Assembly (NCBI GenBank): GCA_030689875.1
Contig: JAUYHR010000009.1
Span: 1 to 22,126 of the forward strand
Direction: 5' to 3'
Source of the DNA: Nanobdellota archaeon
Lineage (GTDB): Archaea > Nanobdellota > Nanobdellia > Pacearchaeales > GW2011-AR1
DNA: 22,126 bases
The first letter of the stretch is position 1. Every line of letters begins with the position of its first letter. A program made the translations under genes and the position numbers. The notes beneath the pieces are model-generated. The model was not told the DNA's origin. It saw only the letters and a list, made by a program, of their open reading frames with translations, and made no database searches. Of this stretch, positions 1 through 6,799 are shown in pieces.

Positions 1-1506
1 TAATCCCATAACTATAACTTTTTTTGTTTCATCGTCGGATATTCCTAATTCTTCTGGCACTTTTGCTTCTTTTTTATAATCTAAAACATCAAATGACTCT
101 CCTGAAATTGCCCATCTTGAACTAATTTCAAAAAGAAATCCAGTTCCTTTGGCAACATCCCAGCTCGTTTCCCAAACCTTTCCTACCTCGCTTGGGCTTT
201 TATCATCGCTTCTGTATCTTTCAATAAATCCTTTAAAAGATTTTAATTCATCTTCTGTTAATTGTTTTCTTGTTCCAACATCCTCTTTAGGAAGCGCCGT
301 GAAAACAACCCTTAAATCTTCTTTATAAGGCGAATCTTTTTTTGTATAAGCATAGGACAAGAAAACACTTTTGTCTTTAGTGTCAAACACCCATTCACCG
401 ATTGAATAATTTCCTAATTTATCGCCGACTTGCAATTCAATTTTTGGTTTTGTTTCCAAGGTATACAATGTGGATTTTCCATATCCTAAAAATCCACCCT
501 CTAAATCTTCCTCGCAGGAAATCACAACTTTTTGATTTAATCCTATTTTTTCTATATCCTGAACCGCGCATTTGTCATCTAAAAATCTCTCTCCTCTGAC
601 GACTTCAACATCGTCCGCGTTTATTTTTAATCTCGCTGTTGTGTCCGGGTCTTTAAGATCATCTAATTGAATTTCTAAACCTCCAAGACAATAATCAAAT
701 GTTGGAAGATAAACTTGCTGAGATTTTTCTCCTTTTTTCAAACTGAATGTTGCAAGTTTTTGCTGATACGAGCCCGAGCTTCTTGAAATTGTATTTCCGG
801 AATAAACAGAAATTGTTGCTCTGTCTGGCTGAACATCTTCTGCGCGAATATATCCTTTGCCTTTCCAAAATCCATATCTTAAAAATTCGCTATTCCATTC
901 TGAATCTTCCATTGGCTTTAAATAAAATCCTGTTCTGAAAGTTCCAAAAGCATTTTCAATATCATACCGCAACTTTGCCGTAATGTTTCCTTCAACAAAA
1001 TCCGGCATCTCCGCTTCAGTCGGAATTCTTTTTAATTTCACGACGGCATATCCAATATTTTCTAAAACCGGGCTTGTTACCTTGTCTTGAACTCCTAAAG
1101 CAGAACGCACGGGATGAAATCCAATATCTGAAACATATTTTGAAAATTCTTCCTGATTAAAAATTAATCTGTCAATTGCTTCAATTTTAATTAAAGGATT
1201 TATTTTCGTTGCTGCAATCGGGCAAAAAACCCAAGTGTCCTGCTCTTCAAGCAAATCGCTTCTAACGACGGCAGGAGAACATCCAGTCGGCGCAACCTGC
1301 AAAACAAAATCCTGCCCCGCTCCGCACATTTTTTGGTCAAAAACAGGAACATTGCCGGAACTAAAAATTCCTGAAGAATATCCAAATCCGGATTGAGTAT
1401 ATTGAGGAGAAGAAACAGAATATGCGCTGACGCCTGAAACAAATAAAATAATTCCAAATAATAAAATTAATGCAAGTTTTGAAATTTTATTTTTTTTGTT
1501 TTTCAT
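1..1506 (-). CDS. Large secreted protein, 3' end beyond window (partial)
   Basis: An open frame of 502 codons without a stop runs from an ATG at 1506 to the left edge. The first residues (MKNKKNKIS, then a hydrophobic stretch at about residues 11-24) form a Sec signal peptide with a likely cut after VSGVSA (residue 28). The mature part is rich in beta-type sequence and has scattered cysteines (MCG, TGC, VFC, DYC, DKC, ISC) that could form disulfides outside the cell. The ATG overlaps the stop of the upstream Nudix gene by 4 bp (ATGA), so the two are probably translationally coupled, and the start is well supported. I do not recognise a named family. The context (a pilin-leader protein at the head of the operon) suggests a cell-surface or envelope role. 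That is inference. Confidence 0.85.
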   Translation of the reverse strand, partial: MKNKKNKISKLALILLFGIILFVSGVSAYSVSSPQYTQSGFGYSSGIFSSGNVPVFDQKMCGAGQDFVLQVAPTGCSPAVVRSDLLEEQDTWVFCPIAATKINPLIKIEAIDRLIFNQEEFSKYVSDIGFHPVRSALGVQDKVTSPVLENIGYAVVKLKRIPTEAEMPDFVEGNITAKLRYDIENAFGTFRTGFYLKPMEDSEWNSEFLRYGFWKGKGYIRAEDVQPDRATISVYSGNTISRSSGSYQQKLATFSLKKGEKSQQVYLPTFDYCLGGLEIQLDDLKDPDTTARLKINADDVEVVRGERFLDDKCAVQDIEKIGLNQKVVISCEEDLEGGFLGYGKSTLYTLETKPKIELQVGDKLGNYSIGEWVFDTKDKSVFLSYAYTKKDSPYKEDLRVVFTALPKEDVGTRKQLTEDELKSFKGFIERYRSDDKSPSEVGKVWETSWDVAKGTGFLFEISSRWAISGESFDVLDYKKEAKVPEELGISDDETKKVIVMGL

Positions 1507-1919
1507 TTTAGTTTAATGTATTTATAAATTTCTTTTAATAAATCCGCATCGCCGGGATTCATTTTCAAATCAAAACTTTTTTCAATAGGAATAATTATTG
1601 CTTTCCCTTCATTAGCTTTTAAAATGTTTAAATCATTCATTTTTACCAAAAAAGTTGCTCTTCTAATCTCTCTATCTAAATCTTTTATATAAGTATTAAA
1701 TTGTTTAAAAAATTTCAAATCTTGTAAATCATCTATTTCAATATCCAATTCTTCTTTAAGTTCCCTTTTCAAAGTTTGTTCAGGAGTTTCGCCTTCTTCA
1801 ATATGCCCTCCAAAAAAACCATATTCTTCCCCATGTTTAGAAATTTTTCTTCTGTCTTGAAAAAGAATCTCTTTCTTTTTGTTATATGGTAAAATTATTG
1901 CTACATTGCTTATTTTCAT
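1503..1919 (-). CDS. Nudix hydrolase
   Basis: The 138-aa product is a single Nudix domain, the usual length for a stand-alone member. Nudix enzymes hydrolyse nucleoside diphosphates linked to another moiety, using a metal held by the Nudix box. The box is visible at about residues 38-60: G38, five residues, E44, seven residues, then R52-E53-L54-K55-E56-E57. All metal-binding Glu residues are present; the usual Gly near the end of the box is Asp59. The substrate cannot be read from the sequence. No signal peptide is seen, so it should be cytoplasmic. The start overlaps the stop of the RBBP9-like gene and its own stop overlaps the start of the secreted-protein gene, each by 4 bp, so it lies inside an operon otherwise dominated by surface proteins. 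Confidence 0.9.
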   Translation of the reverse strand: MKISNVAIILPYNKKKEILFQDRRKISKHGEEYGFFGGHIEEGETPEQTLKRELKEELDIEIDDLQDLKFFKQFNTYIKDLDREIRRATFLVKMNDLNILKANEGKAIIIPIEKSFDLKMNPGDADLLKEIYKYIKLK

Positions 1920-2476
1920 TTTATGAACTCCAAGATTTCAGGAATTTTTTTTGTTTCATTAAAATGTTCTTCGTTTTTTTTCATGATTATCTTAGCGTCT
2001 AAATTCTTCTTAAATTTAACAGCTTCATCAACATTAACACAAGGATCATTCTTGGAAAAAATAGCTAAGAATTTATTGCAATGATCTAAAACTCTTTCAA
2101 AATCAATCCGAGAATTTATCCAGGGATGAGCAATTTTAACTTCTTCTGGTTCTAAATTAATAAGCTCAAACCAAGGCGCAACAAAAACACATCCTGCAAT
2201 TCTTTTATGCTTGTGTAATTTTTCAAGATATCTTAGAATGGTTTGACATCCGATACTGTGTCCAATAAAATAAGTTTGCTCATCAACATCTTTTATATTT
2301 TCTTCAAGATATTTAACCCATTTTTCTATTTTTGGATTGTCTGTGTCAGGCATATCAAATATTTCAATTTGAAAATCTTTTTTTGGAATTTCTTTTTTTA
2401 GCCAATCAAACCATGGTTCACTTTTAGAACTTCCACCCCATCCATGGATTAGATAAACTTTTTTTTGGTTTTTCAT
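1916..2476 (-). CDS. RBBP9/YdeN-like serine hydrolase (alpha/beta fold)
   Basis: A 186-aa protein of the length typical for the RBBP9/YdeN family of small alpha/beta hydrolases. The N-terminus has the oxyanion-hole motif VYLIHGWGG (residues 7-15). The nucleophile elbow GHSIG gives Ser74. A candidate acid is Asp144 (SKNDP) and the base His171 (EEHF), completing the triad. There is no signal peptide, so it is probably a cytoplasmic esterase or peptidase of unknown substrate. It begins 8 bp after the stop of the 610-aa pilin-leader gene and ends overlapping the Nudix start (ATGA), which places both enzymes in the same transcript as the surface proteins. Family assignment is firm; the biological role is not known. 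Confidence 0.88.
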   Translation of the reverse strand: MKNQKKVYLIHGWGGSSKSEPWFDWLKKEIPKKDFQIEIFDMPDTDNPKIEKWVKYLEENIKDVDEQTYFIGHSIGCQTILRYLEKLHKHKRIAGCVFVAPWFELINLEPEEVKIAHPWINSRIDFERVLDHCNKFLAIFSKNDPCVNVDEAVKFKKNLDAKIIMKKNEEHFNETKKIPEILEFIK

Positions 2477-2484
2477 TTTTTAAA

Positions 2485-4317
2485 TTATTTAAATATAATC
2501 TCTACGGGTTTAATTTCAAATAAAAGATAATTGTCCTGGATTTTTTCAATTGTATCCGGAACAGGCAGACTTTCAACATTAATTTCCAAACTATTTGCTC
2601 CAGATAATTCTGATTCCAAAATATAATATTCCTGAGTTCCTCCTCCTGCTAATGCCTTAGATATAAGCTGAGATGGAAATTCAATATCAAAACATTTCTT
2701 TTTTGTTAAGTCAAAAATTCCTATTGGGATATCAACGCACTGCTCTTGCGTTGTCTTGCTTAATTCAAGGGATGAATCTTTATAAATTTGAACTCTGACA
2801 TCATAAAATCCCTCGCTAAGTCCAATAACTTTTTGTTCCGGATAAACAATTGTTCTGGAAGTTTCATCTTCAGAAATAAAATTAATTATTGCCTCGCCAT
2901 TATAATCTGCGTCGTCAAGTTTTAAATTAACAGGAAGTTCATAAACTATGTCTAAATAAATGCTCATAGAACTTCCGTCCTGAATTGTTGAAAAAGTTTC
3001 CTGAGCTTTCTTAAATCCTTTTGCTTTAGCGACAACAAACCCATTTACGCACTGCGGAAAATTATCTTCCAAACTTCCAGAAGAAGTTTCACCAATCCTG
3101 CAACTCTCTCCAAAACATTCATAAGAAATATCCGCATCAACTGATTTTGAATTAGAATCAAAAACATTTATTTTTATTTTAGTATTTTTATTCTCGCATA
3201 ATTCAATGCTTTCTGCTTCCGACGCAGTTGCCTCTAATGGTTCTCTTGGATTATTTCCCTGTATAACTACTGCCATTGGAAACTGAAAAGTTTCCTGATC
3301 TTTTGAAACCTGAACAAGAACAGGATATTTAATATTATAAACAAAATGATATGGGACATAACAAAATCCTAAAATTCCCAAATCGGGCTGATTTCCGACG
3401 GGGGTTGCAAGAAGAAGATTCTCGTCCGATGGTTCTACTTCAAAAGCTCGCGCCCAATCCTGCGAGTTAATAAATCTGACTTCATATTCTGACGAGACAG
3501 GCAAATCAACAACAAAATAATTATTTTCTTTTCCCTGATTTCTTAAAGCAAGAGTATTTGTTTCAATATTTTCTTCAAGCTCGGCAAAAACCTCGTCGGC
3601 ATTCCAGTGCAACGGACTGCAACTAAGCTCAACTCCGTCAACAGGAGCATAACTCCTTAGATTGTCCACCGCATATTTTTCCAAAAATAAATTATTTTGC
3701 TCATGCTCATAAACACCTTTTGCAGCGTCATAAAGATTTCCCAAATTAGATTCAACAATTTTATTATGCTCTTTTATAATTGCGCTATCTTCTCCAAAAT
3801 TAATTCCTAAATCCATTTTCAGTTCAACTTTTATGTCTTTATCGCGGATAATCACATTTGATTCAGGAGCTCCGATTGAAATTTTGTATCCTTCTGAATA
3901 ATATTCTTCTAAATCGCAATTTTGAATATTGCCGTCAATAAAATTTTCTAATTCGTCTTCCATAAATTCTTTTGTAGGAACCTGCTCTTTTTTAAGATTA
4001 TTTCCAGAAACATAATACCAATACGGAATTGGATTTCCTAAAAAATTCAGCTGAGAAGAAAACGGCATGAAATCGCTTCCGGGCTCAAATTCAGGCAGTT
4101 CAATATACCCTCCCTGAGATTCTAAAACATCAACTCCTGTTAAAATGTCCTCTTCTAAACAAGATAAAACAGCAGTTTCTATTGGCTGAATATCCGCAGG
4201 CATTCCTTTTGTTGCAATTTTGCCTTTAAATAAAAAATATCCCGCAACAAACGCTACAATTAAAATTGCAATGATTATGAAAATTGTAAGTTGTGCTTTC
4301 TTGCCTCTTTTTAACAT
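2485..4317 (-). CDS. Large pilin-leader surface protein (610 aa)
   Basis: The protein starts with a short basic leader, MLKRGKK, followed by AQLTIF and a strongly hydrophobic helix to about residue 31. This matches an archaeal class III (prepilin-type) signal, probably cut after the Lys pair, leaving a membrane-anchored helix and a ~575-aa outer part. The outer part has cysteine pairs, notably near 390-420 (YECFGESC and PQCVNG), and a C-terminal beta-rich region that looks like a carboxypeptidase-regulatory/PEGA-type sandwich (low certainty). The first ~150 residues resemble the 254-aa protein encoded at 8723-9487, so the two are paralogues. It is the first gene of a four-gene operon; a TATA-like box at 4339-4346 is centred about 25 bp before the ATG. 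The exact function is unknown. Confidence 0.85.
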   Translation of the reverse strand: MLKRGKKAQLTIFIIIAILIVAFVAGYFLFKGKIATKGMPADIQPIETAVLSCLEEDILTGVDVLESQGGYIELPEFEPGSDFMPFSSQLNFLGNPIPYWYYVSGNNLKKEQVPTKEFMEDELENFIDGNIQNCDLEEYYSEGYKISIGAPESNVIIRDKDIKVELKMDLGINFGEDSAIIKEHNKIVESNLGNLYDAAKGVYEHEQNNLFLEKYAVDNLRSYAPVDGVELSCSPLHWNADEVFAELEENIETNTLALRNQGKENNYFVVDLPVSSEYEVRFINSQDWARAFEVEPSDENLLLATPVGNQPDLGILGFCYVPYHFVYNIKYPVLVQVSKDQETFQFPMAVVIQGNNPREPLEATASEAESIELCENKNTKIKINVFDSNSKSVDADISYECFGESCRIGETSSGSLEDNFPQCVNGFVVAKAKGFKKAQETFSTIQDGSSMSIYLDIVYELPVNLKLDDADYNGEAIINFISEDETSRTIVYPEQKVIGLSEGFYDVRVQIYKDSSLELSKTTQEQCVDIPIGIFDLTKKKCFDIEFPSQLISKALAGGGTQEYYILESELSGANSLEINVESLPVPDTIEKIQDNYLLFEIKPVEIIFK

Positions 4318-4338
4318 AAATAGAATAACAATTCAGCA

Positions 4339-4346
4339 TATATAAA
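4339..4346 (-). promoter_or_regulatory. TATA box of the 610-aa gene operon
   Basis: The minus-strand octamer TTTATATA is centred about 25 bp upstream of the ATG at 4317, so transcription would begin at or next to the start codon. The same spacing is seen at many other genes of the window. Confidence 0.6.
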
Positions 4347-4357
4347 ATTAATTAAAT

Positions 4358-4543
4358 TCAATAAGTCGGGAATTCTCTAAGATATTTGAAACTTTCAATA
4401 ACAAGCAAAACTGCTGCAATCACTAAAACCCATTGATTTATTTTTAAAAAAGCATCCGGCAATGAAACAAAATTAAGACCCATATTTAAAGTATAAACAG
4501 CCACAATAAGATAAACAAAAAACAACCACACTTTTTTTGCCAT
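4358..4543 (-). CDS. Small two-helix membrane protein (61 aa)
   Basis: The 61-aa product has two hydrophobic segments (about residues 5-25 and 36-50) joined by a short loop, with a basic N-terminus (MAKK). I do not recognise it. A TATA-like box at 4566-4573 lies about 26 bp upstream of the ATG, so it has its own leaderless promoter, divergent from the phosphodiester-glycosidase gene. Its stop is 40 bp before the start of the 610-aa gene, which has its own TATA box in that gap. Small size and the absence of a recognisable family leave the function open; a promoter at the standard distance makes it likely to be a true gene. Confidence 0.7.
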   Translation of the reverse strand: MAKKVWLFFVYLIVAVYTLNMGLNFVSLPDAFLKINQWVLVIAAVLLVIESFKYLREFPTY

Positions 4544-4585
4544 GAATAAACTTGCTATTTAAATTATTTAAAGCTTTCTGTTAAA

Positions 4586-4639
4586 ATTCACCCCAAATCA
4601 GTAATCATTTAAAAATTACAAAAAAGAAATCTTTATAAA
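4586..4639 (+). promoter_or_regulatory. Shared upstream element plus TATA box, copy 1
   Basis: This 54-bp stretch aligns without gaps to 5672-5725 with 44 identities. It begins with ATTCACCC, has AGTAATCA (4600-4607) and AAAATTACA (4612-4620) in the middle, and ends with the TATA box TTTATAAA (4632-4639). The ATG at 4661 is about 25 bp from the box centre. The extra conserved blocks upstream of the TATA box are candidates for a common regulator site. Confidence 0.7.
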
Positions 4640-4660
4640 AAGAATTAATTATCATTTTAT

Positions 4661-5620
4661 ATGGCTGGAAAATGGATAATAGGCAGTATGTCAGTTTTAG
4701 CGCTCGGATTGAGCAGTGTTTTATATCAAGGTCAAAAATTTTCTGCGAAAGGAAATTTAGAAGACAAAACTATAAATTATTCAATAAATGATTCAATAAA
4801 AAAACAGGAAGAAAAAAGTATTTTAAAAAAAGAAATTCAAAAAAACTCAGAAGATTATGAAAAAAAGATAAACTGGAAAAAGATAGCCAAGGGATTATCT
4901 TTTACTGAAATAGATTCAAAGATAAAATCCGAAATCGGAGATTCAAAATTAACGGTATTAAAGATTAATCCAGAATATTATAAATTTAATTTAATAAGTT
5001 CTAAAGAACGTGGTGAAGAAAATAAAACAGCTAAGGAATGGGCAAAAACAAATGGCTTGGTGGCAGTAATAAATGCAGGCATGTATCAGGATGACTATAA
5101 AACAAATACGGGTTTTATGAAAAACTATGATTTTATTAATAATGGAAAATTAAATGAAAAGGATTATCATGCTGTCGTTGCATTCAATAAAAAAGATGAA
5201 ACAGTTCCGGATTTCCAGATAATTGACCTCAAATGCCAAAATTGGGATGAACTAAAAAAGAAGTATAACTCATTTACACAAGGCATTAGAATGATTGACT
5301 GCAATCAAAAGAATAGATGGAGTCAGCAAAATAAAAAATGGAGCATGTCTGCTATAGGCACGGACAAACAAGGAAATTGTTTATTTATGTTCGCTCGTTC
5401 GCCTTATTCCGTCCATGATTTTAATAATCTTCTCTTAAAGTCTCCTCTTGATATTTATAATGTGATGTATTTAGAAGGGGGTCCAGAAGCATCCTTTTAC
5501 TTAAATCATGATAAAACTGAAGTGGAAAAATTTGGAAGTTATGAAACTGGTTTTATTGAAAATGATAACAATGACCGATTTTGGCCAATTCCCAACATAA
5601 TTGGAATAAGTAAAAAATAA
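4661..5620 (+). CDS. Phosphodiester glycosidase (NAGPA-like) domain protein, exported
   Basis: The 319-aa protein has an N-terminal hydrophobic segment (about residues 5-22), a charged linker to about 75, and then a domain of the NAGPA/phosphodiester-glycosidase family (PF09992). Family motifs are visible: VAVINAGMY (134-142), QGIRMI (207-212) and YLEGGPEASFYL (270-281). The family cleaves the sugar from phosphodiester-linked GlcNAc in lysosomal sorting; bacterial members act on envelope or exopolysaccharide phosphodiesters. Here it should act outside the cell, either anchored or secreted, on an unknown substrate. The promoter region is almost the same as that of the next gene. The domain is better known from bacteria and eukaryotes, so transfer is possible. 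Confidence 0.85.
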   Translation: MAGKWIIGSMSVLALGLSSVLYQGQKFSAKGNLEDKTINYSINDSIKKQEEKSILKKEIQKNSEDYEKKINWKKIAKGLSFTEIDSKIKSEIGDSKLTVLKINPEYYKFNLISSKERGEENKTAKEWAKTNGLVAVINAGMYQDDYKTNTGFMKNYDFINNGKLNEKDYHAVVAFNKKDETVPDFQIIDLKCQNWDELKKKYNSFTQGIRMIDCNQKNRWSQQNKKWSMSAIGTDKQGNCLFMFARSPYSVHDFNNLLLKSPLDIYNVMYLEGGPEASFYLNHDKTEVEKFGSYETGFIENDNNDRFWPIPNIIGISKK

Positions 5621-5671
5621 TATTTAATTTCTTTTAATCAAAAAACCCATATAAATTTAATCAGTGTAAAA

Positions 5672-5725
5672 ATTCACCCAGCATTAGTAATCACTGCAAA
5701 ATTACACAAAAGGAATATTTATAAA
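5672..5725 (+). promoter_or_regulatory. Shared upstream element plus TATA box, copy 2
   Basis: The second copy of the element described at 4586-4639. ATTCACCC (5672-5679), AGTAATCA (5686-5693), AAAATTACA (5698-5706) and TTTATAAA (5718-5725) occur at exactly the same spacing. The following ATG is at 5747. The surrounding sequence is not alike, so the conservation is confined to the control region. Confidence 0.7.
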
Positions 5726-5746
5726 CATGTCTTTGTAATTTGTCAC

Positions 5747-6799
5747 ATGGAAGATGGTTTATTGAAAAAACTGAAAATTGGCTTAGCAACTGCTGGTTTA
5801 ACCATATTTAGTTTAACAAATTTTAATTCTGCAAAAGCCCAGGAAAATTACATTCCAAAATATAATACAACAACTCATTACATAATTAAAGAAATACAAA
5901 AAGAAAATACCCTTATAACTCCAGAAATACTTGATAGGGCAATTGACTTGAGTAAAGAAATAATAACAAAACAAAATTATACTGAACAAGAAGCTAGAAA
6001 TTTAATGAAAAAAATTGATTCAACAATATTCAAACAAAACCCAGACTTAGATGATAAATCTCTTAGTTATAATAAATCCTTAATTTATCTTGCAATAGCA
6101 GAAGAAAATAATTTACCTTTATATCCAGTATCCTCACTCGATCAAATATTTGTTAGGTGGGATGCTAAGAGAGATGGACACAAGGCTTCAAATCCAAACA
6201 ATCCGATTAATCAGGGAGATTTTAATTGGGATCCCATCAAATTAAAGTTTATTAACGACAATGAATACACCTCCCTAACATCCGGACTAATGGATTTTGA
6301 AGCAATAGAAAAGGGAATTTATTTAAAAAATTTAGATAAAAAAGAGTTGTTAGCGGTTGCTTATTGGCAAGAAGCGCTTACATTAGATAAAATGCAAAGA
6401 TATGGAGAAGCAATAGAATATGCAAATAAATCCTTAGAACTAAATCCAAATTATCCAAGAGCGTACCAAATAAGGGGAAACTGCTTAACTAATCTTGGTT
6501 ATCTTTTGCAAAAAAAAGAATTTTATGAATCTGCAATAGAAGATTATAGTAAAGCGCAGGAATTAAATTTTCATCCGGAAAACCAGTATGCAATAGGATT
6601 TAATTTATATCGCTTAGAAAAATATGATGAAGCGGAAGAATATTATAATAAAGCATTAAACATTTTTGAAAACAAACCAAGATATCTTGCTGCCAGATAC
6701 CTTTTATATACAAAAACAAATCAAAAAGAAAAAGCAGAAAGAGATTTAAAAAAATTAGAAATATTAAAAGAAAACTCTCAACAAATTAAAAAAAACTAA
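5747..6799 (+). CDS. Secreted TPR protein with degenerate transglutaminase-like (SirB1-type) region
   Basis: The 350-aa protein has a signal peptide (basic N-terminus, hydrophobic 11-23, likely cut after AKA at about residue 31). Residues about 55-190 look like the transglutaminase-like domain found in SirB1 proteins, with YLAIAEENNLPLYPVSS, a following FVRWD and later NWDP where the family has an HxFVR-type and an NWEP-type motif. The usual Cys and His catalytic positions do not appear to be kept (Gln precedes IFVRW). Residues about 200-345 form three or four TPR-like helix pairs, e.g. RYGEAIEYANKSLELNPNY. It is likely an extracytoplasmic scaffold, not an enzyme. The 3' end overlaps the convergent 646-aa gene by 14 bp. 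The TPR part is firm; the transglutaminase-like call is tentative. Confidence 0.8.
   Translation: MEDGLLKKLKIGLATAGLTIFSLTNFNSAKAQENYIPKYNTTTHYIIKEIQKENTLITPEILDRAIDLSKEIITKQNYTEQEARNLMKKIDSTIFKQNPDLDDKSLSYNKSLIYLAIAEENNLPLYPVSSLDQIFVRWDAKRDGHKASNPNNPINQGDFNWDPIKLKFINDNEYTSLTSGLMDFEAIEKGIYLKNLDKKELLAVAYWQEALTLDKMQRYGEAIEYANKSLELNPNYPRAYQIRGNCLTNLGYLLQKKEFYESAIEDYSKAQELNFHPENQYAIGFNLYRLEKYDEAEEYYNKALNIFENKPRYLAARYLLYTKTNQKEKAERDLKKLEILKENSQQIKKN

Noticed and set aside
402..1457. Plus- and minus-strand frames at 402-599, 747-938 and 1200-1457
   Set aside because: They lie inside the 502-codon minus-strand secreted-protein gene in other frames and have no promoter or family motif.
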